A DNA stretch of 42,975 nt, from contig CAIFES010000006.1 of NCBI GenBank assembly GCA_903789535.1, positions 80,738 to 123,712 on the forward strand. Direction: 5' to 3'. Shown here piece by piece: positions 16,025-23,727 of this stretch. The stretch is from an uncultured Aeriscardovia sp. (GTDB lineage: Bacteria; Actinomycetota; Actinomycetes; Actinomycetales; Bifidobacteriaceae). Below the pieces are notes generated by a model. It ran no database searches and had not been told where the DNA came from. It saw nothing but the letters and a program-made list of their open reading frames with translations. Made by a program: the position numbers and the translations under genes. Every line of letters begins with the position of its first letter. The stretch's first letter is position 1.

Positions 16025-16825
16025 TCAGATGAAGGCGCGGGGGCCGAAGATGCCGGTGCCGACGCGCACCTGCGTGCTGCCCTCCTCCACGGCGAGCGGC
16101 ATGTCCTCCGTCATGCCCATCGACAGCCGCGTGCAGTTTTTCGTGCCCGGCTCGCCTGACTGCCGGATCTTCTCGCCCAGCTCGCGCAGCGCCGCGAAAC
16201 CGGCCCGCACACGCGCCTCATCGTCCACATGCGCGCCGATGGTCATCAGACCGGCCAGCTCGATGGCATGGGTCTCCTCGGCGAGCGCGGCGATTTTCAG
16301 CGCCTCGTCGTAGGCGGCATGCGGGTCACAGCCCGACTTTGATTCCTCGCCGGACTCGTTGACCTCGAGGAAGAGGCGGATCGTCGTGTTCGGGGCGTGC
16401 TCGGGCACGCGGGAGGCGATGTTCTGTGCCTCCTGCAGGCTGTCGACGGATTCGATGGTGGTGGCGTACGGCAGGACCTTGTTGATCTTGTTTTTCTGGA
16501 GCTGGCCGATGAGGTGCAGGTCGGGGGCTTTCAGCTCGGGATCGGATTCGACCAGATGTGCGAGGACGGGTGCCTTGATCTGGATTTCCTGCGGGCGGTT
16601 CTCGCCGATGGTGGTGATGCCGGCGGCGAGCGCAGCGGCAATCTCGCCCACGTCGCGCGTCTTGGTGGCAGCAAGGAGGGTGACGGAACCTTCGGGCCGG
16701 CCGGCTTTCTGCTCGGCCTCGTGCAGACGGTCGAGGGTGCACAGCACGCCGTCGCGGATCTGCGCCGCGCGGGCGGGGTCAATCTGCGTGTTTGCCAGAT
16801 CCTTGTGCTGCAGATATGCCGTCAT
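16025..16825 (-). CDS. YggS-family pyridoxal-phosphate homeostasis protein
   Basis: A 266-residue alanine-racemase-fold protein of the YggS/PLPBP family, which carries PLP and buffers vitamin B6 and amino/keto-acid pools. The PLP lysine is in LLAATKTRDVGEI; other motifs are ITTIGENRPQEI, LHLIGQLQKNKINKVLP, IESVDSLQEAQ, LFLEVNESGEESKSG, LAGLMTIGAH, and the phosphate-binding LSMGMTEDMPLAVEEGSTQVRVGTGIFG near the C-terminus. In many Gram-positives yggS sits next to ftsZ and sepF; here it does not. The ATG at 16825 gives a slightly long N-terminus; 114 bases separate it from acyP upstream, enough for its own promoter. Confidence 0.95.
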   Translation of the reverse strand: MTAYLQHKDLANTQIDPARAAQIRDGVLCTLDRLHEAEQKAGRPEGSVTLLAATKTRDVGEIAAALAAGITTIGENRPQEIQIKAPVLAHLVESDPELKAPDLHLIGQLQKNKINKVLPYATTIESVDSLQEAQNIASRVPEHAPNTTIRLFLEVNESGEESKSGCDPHAAYDEALKIAALAEETHAIELAGLMTIGAHVDDEARVRAGFAALRELGEKIRQSGEPGTKNCTRLSMGMTEDMPLAVEEGSTQVRVGTGIFGPRAFI

Positions 16826-16939
16826 CGCGCCCTCCTGGCTGCCGTAACTATGCCCTCGCCATTGTCGCGCGGCAAGCTGACCTGTTCAGCCGGCTTGTTC
16901 ACCCGAGTCGAACCACGATGGAGGGGCGGCGCACCAGCC

Positions 16940-17233
16940 TTACCAGCCGCGGCGGTCGTAGAGGACAATGAAACCACGTCCCTGCAGATGTCTGTCGACC
17001 GACAGATCGGTCTGGTCGACGCCGACGACGCGCGAGTAGGGCGCACCTTGACGCATGAGCGTGGTCATTTTCTCGACGGCGGCTGGCTCTCCCTGGAATT
17101 CCATGTCGACCGAGCCGTCGAGACTGTTTCTCACCCAGCCGTCCAGTCCGAGCTTTTCGGCACGCGTGACGGCGTACCAGCGCATTCCCACACCCTGCAC
17201 GCGTCCCGTCAGGCACAGACGGCGGTGGAGCAT
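16940..17233 (-). CDS. acyP: Acylphosphatase
   Basis: A 97-residue protein of normal acylphosphatase size. The signature RLCLTGRVQGVGMRWYAVTRAEKLGLDGWVRNSLDGSVDME contains the phosphate-binding Arg of GRVQGVGMR and the catalytic Asn of GWVRNSLDGSV. It hydrolyses acyl phosphates such as acetyl phosphate, in the cytosol. I chose the ATG at 17233, which has GGGGA six bases upstream and fits the family N-terminus. A second possible start at 17305 overlaps the gluQRS stop by 4 nt (ATGA) and adds 24 polar residues whose codons include the parS site. In Bifidobacterium acetyl phosphate is a central intermediate, so the enzyme may matter, but that is inference. Confidence 0.92.
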   Translation of the reverse strand: MLHRRLCLTGRVQGVGMRWYAVTRAEKLGLDGWVRNSLDGSVDMEFQGEPAAVEKMTTLMRQGAPYSRVVGVDQTDLSVDRHLQGRGFIVLYDRRGW

Positions 17234-17260
17234 TTTTTGTCCCCGCTGTTTCTTCCCGTC

Positions 17261-17276
17261 TGTTTCACGTGAAACA
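17261..17276. other. parS centromere site (ParB-binding)
   Basis: TGTTTCACGTGAAACA is a perfect 16-bp palindrome and equals the bacterial parS consensus base for base. It lies between the gluQRS stop and the acyP start, inside the optional 24-codon N-terminal extension of acyP. ParB loads here and spreads to organise and segregate the origin region; parS sites normally cluster near oriC. A chance perfect 16-mer in 43 kb is very unlikely. No second copy was seen in the window. Confidence 0.92.
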
Positions 17277-17301
17277 TTCCGGCGGCTGTCCGCTTCCCCC
17301 G

Positions 17302-18513
17302 TCATCGCGCGGCCTCCTCGATCACCGTGGGATCGACGACGTGATCGCGCGGTTTCCCCTCCATGCCGCGCAACCGGGTCACAAGGGTTTCCGGCGTCAG
17401 CATCGCCAGCAGATCCTGCGCGGAAAGAGGCTCGAACGCGGCTGTTGTCATCGCCGGGTCGGATAAGGAACCGCCGACACAATCATGCCGGCTGCCTGTA
17501 CCATCAACGCTCTCACCCCGAGACGGCACCAGCCCGAGGACGGCGGCGAGATAGCCGATGACGGCCTCCGGCGGGACACCTTTCTGGCGCAGCGTGGCGA
17601 CCTCGAGCGCGCCGTCGCGCTTGGCAAGGCGGGTGCCATCCGTGCCGAGGATGAGCGGGGTGTGCAGGTACATCGGCGACGATGCGGTCGGCGCGCGTGA
17701 CGGCAGACCGTCCGCATCGGCATCCGTCACGACAGGCGGGATATTAGGCTGGGCGCAAGCCTCATCTGCACCGGCAGCGAGCAGACAGCGGCGGATCCAC
17801 ATCTGCACGGCCGTGGAACGCAGCAGATCGCGCCCACGCACAATCTGCGTGACGCCTTGGAGCAGGTCGTCGATCACCACCACGAGCTGATAGGCGAACA
17901 GGCCATCGGAACGGCGGATCACCACATCGCCGATATCGCGCGGCAGATCCCATGATTGCGGTCCGTAGAGCGCATCAACGAACCGCTGCACCGCCCCAGG
18001 AGCACCCGGGCGTGGCATGGCCAGCCGCAGGCTGTGCCGATGCGAAATCGTGCCGTCGGAGAGCGCGGAACCGGTCATCGCTGGATCACTTGCATAGTGC
18101 CGGCATGTGCCCGGGTAGATGACGAACCCGTCCGAGCCCTGCGGCGCTGACGCCTCGCGCAGGTCCTTGCGCGAGCAGAAGCACGGGAACACCGCCCGCT
18201 CGTCCGAAACCTCACCATCGGCACCGAAGAGCCGCAGGCCCTCCAGCTCTTTCAGTTTCTGCTCATACAGATCAAGCCGTTGTGACTGCCAGACCGGCTT
18301 ACCATCCCAATCGAGGCCGAGCCAGTGCAGGTCGTCCATGATCCACCGGTCGGCATCCTTCACCGCGCGGGGCAGATCGATGTCCTCGATGCGCAGCAGC
18401 ACCCGCCCGCCCTCAAGCCGGGCAGCGAGCCACGCCACAAGCATCGAGGCGATGTTGCCCAGGTGCAACCGGCCCGTCGGACTCGGGGCGAAGCGCCCCA
18501 CGATCCCGCTCAT
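17302..18513 (-). CDS. gluQ: Glutamyl-tRNA synthetase-like protein (glutamyl-queuosine tRNA(Asp) synthetase type)
   Basis: A 403-residue protein that has the class I catalytic core of GluRS but lacks a full anticodon-binding domain. The HIGH-type motif is FAPSPTGRLHLGNIAS at residues ~8-20, the KMSKS equivalent is TRLAKRDGA, and a CFCSRKD...CRHY zinc-finger-like segment sits in between, as in GluQRS. GluQRS charges glutamate onto queuosine of tRNA-Asp. At 403 residues it is longer than the usual ~300, through a C-terminal extension. The start at 18513 overlaps the lplA stop by 4 nt (ATGA), and the stop overlaps a potential acyP start by 4 nt. Queuosine modification itself was not seen nearby, so tRNA-Asp is an assumption. 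Confidence 0.85.
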   Translation of the reverse strand: MSGIVGRFAPSPTGRLHLGNIASMLVAWLAARLEGGRVLLRIEDIDLPRAVKDADRWIMDDLHWLGLDWDGKPVWQSQRLDLYEQKLKELEGLRLFGADGEVSDERAVFPCFCSRKDLREASAPQGSDGFVIYPGTCRHYASDPAMTGSALSDGTISHRHSLRLAMPRPGAPGAVQRFVDALYGPQSWDLPRDIGDVVIRRSDGLFAYQLVVVIDDLLQGVTQIVRGRDLLRSTAVQMWIRRCLLAAGADEACAQPNIPPVVTDADADGLPSRAPTASSPMYLHTPLILGTDGTRLAKRDGALEVATLRQKGVPPEAVIGYLAAVLGLVPSRGESVDGTGSRHDCVGGSLSDPAMTTAAFEPLSAQDLLAMLTPETLVTRLRGMEGKPRDHVVDPTVIEEAAR

Positions 18514-20009
18514 TCGATGATCCCCGTCCACTCGGGATTCTCGTACTTGCTCGCCGCGAGCGCACGGGCCTCCTCGATCACATCGTCGGGGATGGTTCCG
18601 GACATGATACCGGGCACCGAATCGACGAGCCAGACGGCCATCTGACGGATGATCTCCTCACGGCTGAGCCCGGTCTGGCTTTTGAGCGGGTCGACGCGCT
18701 TGGCGGCGGAGGAGACGGCGTGTGCGGCGAGTTTGGTGCGGTTGGGCGTGAGAATACGGTTCATTTTGGCCGCGTCGATGTCGTAGGCCATGGTCGTGTG
18801 GTGCAGCAGGGCCCCGGGCTCGCCGGCATGCAGAGCAGGATAGCGCCGTTCGGCCGCGCCGCCGATCTTGCCGGCGGGCGAGGAGATGTCGTTGAGGGGC
18901 GCGTGGCGGGCGTCGATGCCCAGCGAGCGCAGGGCGTCGATCGCCCACGACTCGCACAGCACATAGGTGCCTTCGGCATCCAGTCCCCGGGCGAAAGAGA
19001 GCGGGACGGTGAGCGAGTAGGTGATGGTGTTGCCCGGCTCGACGAACATGGCGCCGCCGCCGGTCTCGCGGCGCACCACATCCACATGGGCGAGACGCGC
19101 CTGGCCGAGATCGACCTCGTGCGAGAGCGACTGGAACCGGCCGATGATGACGGCCGGTCCGGCCCATTGCCAGAAGCGCAGCAATGGCGGCAGTTTTCCA
19201 GCGGCAGTGCGGCGGGAGATGACCTCGTCGAGCGCCATCTGCATGGACGGCGAGTAGGAATGGTCCAACGTTTCCTGCGGGTCGACGAGACCGATCTGCG
19301 CGTCGGCCCAGCGTCCGGCGATCCACGGCCCGGACGGCAGATGGTGCGAGGTGTGCGCTGATGCCGATTGATCAGACGCGCGGTCTGCTTGACCGGATGC
19401 ACGGTCTGCTTGGCCGGACGCGCAGTCTGAGGCGGTATCGTTCATCGCAGTGCTCGGGGTCTGGCCACCGGCCGTCGTCGACGCCGTATCTGCTTGCATC
19501 GAGCCTGTCTGCGTGGAGCTTTCTGACGGGGACGTCGAGTGGCCTGGTCCGGCGACGGTGGACGTGCCCTCCTCCACGCTCTGGCCGGAAAGCGCGTGAA
19601 AGACGGCGATGGCGAAACCGCGCGCGTCCATACCGGAGACCGTGACGGAAGGATGGTCGGCGAGCGCGGTGGCAAGACGCTCCTCCAACTCGGCGACCAC
19701 ATGCAGATGCAGCCGGTGCGACTGCCCGCGCACCGAGATCCCCTCCAGCGCTCGGCCGAGGAACCCCAAGGAAAGCTCATCAGCCTCAAAATCCTTCGCA
19801 GCCGCATTGCCGATTTCCACGGAGTAATCGCCGTCGAAACGCACGGAGGCGAGCCGGTACTCGGGCGGCGGGCCGATCACCACGGTCGCGTTGGCGAGCT
19901 TGCCGCCAGGCATCTTGTACGAGCCGCGCCGTGTGGCGCCCTCCCGCGCGAACCGCGCGTCAAGGTCTTCCGTCGGCCTGCTGTCTCCTGCCCCATCTGA
20001 ATCCGCCAT
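18510..20009 (-). CDS. lplA: Lipoate-protein ligase family protein with permuted domain order
   Basis: A 499-residue protein. Residues ~25-140 (SYKMPGGKLANATVVIGPP, ADELSLGFLGRALEG, DARGFAIAVFHALSG) match the accessory domain normally C-terminal in LplA or separate as LplB. A ~90-residue Ser/Thr/Gln-rich linker follows, with repeats of ASGQADR. The catalytic domain comes last: QMALDEVISRR, VIIGRFQS, VVRRETGGGAMFVEPGNTITYSL (lipoyl-AMP site) and DISSPAGKIGGAAERRYPALH with the adenylate-contacting Lys. It should attach lipoate or octanoate to a lipoyl domain. The ATG at 20009 has no ribosome site but lies 7 bases after a TATAAC inside an operator, which suggests a leaderless mRNA. Bifidobacteria mostly lack 2-oxoacid dehydrogenases, so its target is unclear. 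Confidence 0.85.
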   Translation of the reverse strand: MADSDGAGDSRPTEDLDARFAREGATRRGSYKMPGGKLANATVVIGPPPEYRLASVRFDGDYSVEIGNAAAKDFEADELSLGFLGRALEGISVRGQSHRLHLHVVAELEERLATALADHPSVTVSGMDARGFAIAVFHALSGQSVEEGTSTVAGPGHSTSPSESSTQTGSMQADTASTTAGGQTPSTAMNDTASDCASGQADRASGQADRASDQSASAHTSHHLPSGPWIAGRWADAQIGLVDPQETLDHSYSPSMQMALDEVISRRTAAGKLPPLLRFWQWAGPAVIIGRFQSLSHEVDLGQARLAHVDVVRRETGGGAMFVEPGNTITYSLTVPLSFARGLDAEGTYVLCESWAIDALRSLGIDARHAPLNDISSPAGKIGGAAERRYPALHAGEPGALLHHTTMAYDIDAAKMNRILTPNRTKLAAHAVSSAAKRVDPLKSQTGLSREEIIRQMAVWLVDSVPGIMSGTIPDDVIEEARALAASKYENPEWTGIIE

Positions 20010-20031
20010 AGTGTCAGTTATAACTGACACT
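20010..20031. promoter_or_regulatory. lplA operator 1 (perfect 22-bp palindrome)
   Basis: AGTGTCAGTTA followed immediately by its exact reverse complement. It abuts the lplA start codon. On the minus strand its centre reads TATAAC, a plausible -10 box spaced right for transcription starting at the lplA ATG, so a bound regulator would sit on the promoter. Confidence 0.8.
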
Positions 20032-20050
20032 TCCACCCATTTATGCCATA

Positions 20051-20072
20051 AGTGTCAGGTATAGCTGACACT
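20051..20072. promoter_or_regulatory. lplA operator 2
   Basis: Half-sites AGTGTCAGGTA and TAGCTGACACT, the same 22-bp dyad as operator 1 with two changes near the centre. It starts exactly 41 bases from operator 1. Confidence 0.8.
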
Positions 20073-20091
20073 TTGCACTATTTGACCCCAA

Positions 20092-20113
20092 AGTGTCAGG
20101 TATAGCTGACGCC
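20092..20113. promoter_or_regulatory. lplA operator 3 (one degenerate arm)
   Basis: AGTGTCAGGTA is intact and the other arm is TAGCTGACGCC, differing from TAGCTGACACT only at the end. It starts exactly 41 bases from operator 2, so all three sites lie on one helical phase. Confidence 0.75.
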
Positions 20114-20154
20114 CCTGCTGACATCTTTGCCACCACCCTCCTCTCGATCCGCAG

Positions 20155-20195
20155 AAAACAAAACGCCGGACATGGCACGTGCCACATCCGGCGTT
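20155..20195 (-). terminator. Intrinsic terminator of the P-type ATPase gene
   Basis: On the minus strand an AACGCCGGA stem (20187-20195 with 20162-20170) encloses a perfect TGGCACGTGCCA hairpin and is followed by TTTTGTTTTC. It lies about 115 bases after the ATPase stop and before the lplA operators, so it should insulate lplA from read-through. Confidence 0.85.
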
Positions 20196-20308
20196 CCGTG
20201 GCCGATCAACACGATCGACCGGCGGACGGACCAACCGTTCCAGGCCAGCCCGTCCGCTTGATATTCAGTTCTGCCCTGGCAATTTCGTCAGGACGACGTC
20301 CAAACCGC

Positions 20309-23300
20309 TCACTTCGCGGCGACTGCCGCAGTGCTGCCGGCCGCCTCGGCCGCGCGACGACGGCGGGTGCGGGCCCGCAGGAACATCTTGCGGATCTCGG
20401 TGGCCCACAGCGTCACGGACGAGAGCAGGAACGCCTCAAGCCAGGCGTTCCACGGCAGCGGCGTGGTCTTGAACGCGGAGTTGAGCGCCGGCACATAGAC
20501 CACCACGAGCTGGAGCACGAACGAGAGGGCGAGCGAGAGCCAGAGCCACTTGTTCGTGAACATGTGCTTGAACGCGGACTCCTCGCCCGAGCGGGAGGCG
20601 AGCGCGTTGAACAGCTCGGTGAACACGAGGATGGTGAAGCCCATCGTCTGCGCCATCTCAAAGTCGTGCGTGTGGCCCGTGTCCGGGTTGAGCGGGGAGA
20701 ACAGGATGAGGCCGCCGGGCAGATACATGTCCATGCCGATGAGGGTGACGATGGCCATGATGATGCCGACGAAGAAGATGTCGCCCCACATCTCGGAATC
20801 GATCACATGGTCCTTGAGCGAGCGCGGCCTGCGGTCCATCACGTCATCCGGGGTCGGGTCGACGCCCATGGCCAGGGCCGGCGCGGCGTCGGTGAGCAGG
20901 TTGATCCACAGCAGCTGGACGGCGGCGAGCGGCACGACGATGCCGCCCGTGTCGGCACCGGAGGCGGTGGCGGCCAGGCCCAGCGGCACGGCCAGCAGCA
21001 CGCCGGCGAACACGGTGAACACCTCGCCCATATTGGAGCTGAGCAGGAAGCGCAGGAACTTCTTGATGTTCTCGAAGATCCCGCGACCCTCGCGCACGGC
21101 CTCGACGATGGTGGAGAAGTTGTCATCCGCCAGGATCATCTTGGCGGACTCCTTCGTCACCTCGGTGCCGGTGATGCCCATCGCCACACCGATATCGGCG
21201 GCCTTGACGGCGGGGGCGTCGTTGACGCCGTCACCGGTCATGGCCACGATGTTGTGCTGGCGCTGCAGCGACTTGACGATCTTCATCTTGTGCTCCGGCG
21301 CCACGCGGGCGTAGACGGAGGTGGTGGCGGTCGCCTTGTCGAGTTCCTCGCCGTCGAGATGGTCGAGCTCGGCACCGGTCATGGCCTTGGCGCCCTTGGC
21401 GACGATGCCCAGATCGGAGGCGATGCGCGCCGCGGTGAGCGGGTGGTCGCCGGTGATCATGATGGTGCGGATGCCGGCCTTGTGGGCCTCGGCGATCGAG
21501 GAGCTGACCTCTGTGCGCGGCGGGTCGATGATGCCGACCATGCCGGCCCAGATGAGGTGCGACTCGATGACATCGGACTGCTCGGCGATCTCGCCGGGGT
21601 CGCCGGCGGCGTTGAGACGGATGCCGTCGATCTCGGAGAGGCGGTGCGCACCGGTCAGCGGCTTGTACGCCTGGCCCATCGTGCGATAGGCCTGCGAAGA
21701 GAGCTGCTCGACCTGCTGGAGGATGGTGGCGCGGTCGCCGTCGGTCATCGGGCGCACCTGCCCGGCTACAGCGATGCGGTCGCAGAAGCCGACGAGCACG
21801 TCCGGGGCGCCCTTGGCGAACACGCGCAGCTCGCCATTGGCGGAGGAGTCGGCCATGACGACCGACTGGCGCTTGCGCTCCGAGGTGAACGGCACCTCGG
21901 CCACGCGCCTGTAGCGCGAGTCCGCGCCGCCGCGCCATGCGCCGATCTTGCGCGCGCCGACGATGAGCGAGACCTCGGTGGGGTCGCCCTGGCACTGCCA
22001 GTCAACGGTGCCGTCGTCCTTCTTCTCCTCGACGAGCTCGCCGTCGTTGGCCAATGCGCCCACACCGAGCACGACGCGCGCCTCGTGGCGCAGCGGGCTG
22101 TCCTGGGTAATCTCGTGGCCCTGATCATCGGTGAGCTGGCCGCTGGGCGCGTAGCCCAGGCCGGTGAGCTGTGTGGTGCCTATGGGCGAGACGACGACCT
22201 CGACGGTCATCTCGTTGCGGGTGAGCGTGCCGGTCTTGTCGGAGCAGATCACCGACGCGGAGCCGAGCGTCTCCACGGAGCTGAGCTTCTTGACGATGGC
22301 GTGGTGGGCGGCCATGCGCTGCACGCCGAGTGCGAGCACGACGGTCAGGATGGTGGCCAGGCCTTCGGGCACCGCGGCGACGGCCAGGGAGACGGCAAGC
22401 AGCAGTGCCTGGATGCCGGCGTTGATGTTGAAGCTGCCGTTCTTCATGAACCCGCCGTTCTGGATGGCGAGGATGAGGATGATGAACACGGCGATGGCGA
22501 TGACGGCGATGCCCAGGATCTTCGAGACGCGCTCGATCTCCTTCTGCAGCGGGGTCTGCTCGTCATCGGTGGAGGAGAGCATGTCGGCGATGTGGCCGAC
22601 CTGCGTGTGCATGCCGGTGGAGGTGATGATCGCGCGTCCCGTGCCCTGGGTGACGGACGTGCCGTCGAACACGAGGTTGCGCCGGTCGCCCAGCGCGGCG
22701 ATCTTCTCCAGGGGCGCGGTGCTCTTGGCGATCGGCACGGACTCGCCGGTCAGCGACGCCTCGGCCATGCGCAGCGACGCGGCCTGGAAGAGCCTGCCGT
22801 CGGCGGGGACGGTGTCGCCCTCGGCCAGGACGAGGATGTCGCCGGGCACGAGCTCCTCGGTGGGCACGCGGCGGATCTGCCCGTCGCGCAACACCGAGCT
22901 CGTCGGCTCGGACAGCCTGCTCAGGGCGTCCACGGCCTGCTCGGCCTTGGATTCCTGCAAATAGCCGAGCACGGCGTTGATGATGAGGATGAGGATGATG
23001 ACGATCGCGTCGACCGGCACCGCCTCTTTCTCACCGGGCTGGTTGTTCTGGATGATCCAGGTGATGAACGAGATGATGGTGGCGGCGATCAGCAGATAGA
23101 CCAGCGGGTCCTGGAACTGCTGGAGGAACCGCTTCCACTTGGGAACGGGCGGCTTGCCCTTGAGCTTGTTGGGACCGAACTTCTCGAGACGACGTGCCGC
23201 CTCGGCGCTGGTCAGGCCACGCCCCATGGAGGTGGAGAGGGCCTGCTCGACGTCGTCGAAGCTCAGCAGCGAGGGGTCTTTGTCAAGTTTGCCGGTCTGA

Positions 23301-23386
23301 TCGTCGGCATCGGCCTGGCGCACGCGGGTGGCGAGCTCGTCACCCTGTGCACCGCCGGACTTTTGCGCAGTATCTGCAGAGGTCAT
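20309..23386 (-). CDS. P2A-type cation-transporting ATPase (probable calcium ATPase)
   Basis: A 1025-residue membrane pump. An N-terminal cation-ATPase domain leads to the first membrane pair; LTGESVPI is the actuator motif; membrane helix 4 contains AAVPEGLATILTVVLALG, whose PEGL is typical of P2A calcium pumps; the phosphorylated Asp is D383 in CSDKTGTLTRNEM; the nucleotide and hinge domains include KGAPDVL and MTGDGVNDAPAVKAADIGVAMG; six C-terminal helices follow, with NLLTDAAPALAMGVDP. It probably exports Ca2+ (or Mn2+) from the cytosol. The ATG at 23386 has an AGAGGAAG ribosome site; the frame extends upstream without similarity. It is monocistronic, with its own terminator, and diverges from fhaA across 341 bases. 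Confidence 0.95.
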   Translation of the reverse strand: MTSADTAQKSGGAQGDELATRVRQADADDQTGKLDKDPSLLSFDDVEQALSTSMGRGLTSAEAARRLEKFGPNKLKGKPPVPKWKRFLQQFQDPLVYLLIAATIISFITWIIQNNQPGEKEAVPVDAIVIILILIINAVLGYLQESKAEQAVDALSRLSEPTSSVLRDGQIRRVPTEELVPGDILVLAEGDTVPADGRLFQAASLRMAEASLTGESVPIAKSTAPLEKIAALGDRRNLVFDGTSVTQGTGRAIITSTGMHTQVGHIADMLSSTDDEQTPLQKEIERVSKILGIAVIAIAVFIILILAIQNGGFMKNGSFNINAGIQALLLAVSLAVAAVPEGLATILTVVLALGVQRMAAHHAIVKKLSSVETLGSASVICSDKTGTLTRNEMTVEVVVSPIGTTQLTGLGYAPSGQLTDDQGHEITQDSPLRHEARVVLGVGALANDGELVEEKKDDGTVDWQCQGDPTEVSLIVGARKIGAWRGGADSRYRRVAEVPFTSERKRQSVVMADSSANGELRVFAKGAPDVLVGFCDRIAVAGQVRPMTDGDRATILQQVEQLSSQAYRTMGQAYKPLTGAHRLSEIDGIRLNAAGDPGEIAEQSDVIESHLIWAGMVGIIDPPRTEVSSSIAEAHKAGIRTIMITGDHPLTAARIASDLGIVAKGAKAMTGAELDHLDGEELDKATATTSVYARVAPEHKMKIVKSLQRQHNIVAMTGDGVNDAPAVKAADIGVAMGITGTEVTKESAKMILADDNFSTIVEAVREGRGIFENIKKFLRFLLSSNMGEVFTVFAGVLLAVPLGLAATASGADTGGIVVPLAAVQLLWINLLTDAAPALAMGVDPTPDDVMDRRPRSLKDHVIDSEMWGDIFFVGIIMAIVTLIGMDMYLPGGLILFSPLNPDTGHTHDFEMAQTMGFTILVFTELFNALASRSGEESAFKHMFTNKWLWLSLALSFVLQLVVVYVPALNSAFKTTPLPWNAWLEAFLLSSVTLWATEIRKMFLRARTRRRRAAEAAGSTAAVAAK

Positions 23387-23727
23387 GTGCTTCCTCTGGT
23401 TTGCCGCGAAGTCGTCAGCGATGCGCCGGTCAAGATCGATAAGCCCGGCCCCGCTGCGCGGTTGACACTCGTGGCGGTGTGATCGCACCGCTTCTCAGTT
23501 CCCCTATTTTAACGGACGCGATCAACGGGCGTCGGGGCGATAACTGTAAGAATTATGTCGTGAGAAGGCCTGAGCGGGGAAATTCCGGCCTTTTCGACGG
23601 TATCGTGAGGGAGAAATGCGCCGTCAGGCCGATTTTGACGCCTCCTCGTACCGTGGCACGCCGTACAGTTGGTATGTCGATCCGCACGTGCGCACGGCAC
23701 TGATGGCAGAGATATCTGGGGGATGCA
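23387..23727. promoter_or_regulatory. Divergent spacer between ATPase and fhaA genes
   Basis: A 341-base gap that must hold the ATPase promoter and the promoter of the long fhaA-pknB operon. A TTGACG at 23635-23640 could be a -35 box for fhaA but no well-spaced -10 follows. CGTACC...CGTAC repeats near 23650 are weak. No RNA gene or small ORF with a credible ribosome site was seen. Confidence 0.4.

Noticed and set aside
20093-23482. Very long open frame (1129 codons) on the plus strand
   Set aside because: It is antisense to the P-type ATPase, whose motifs are complete; the plus-strand translation is His/Arg/Gly/Asp-rich filler with no family motif, as expected from high-GC codon bias.
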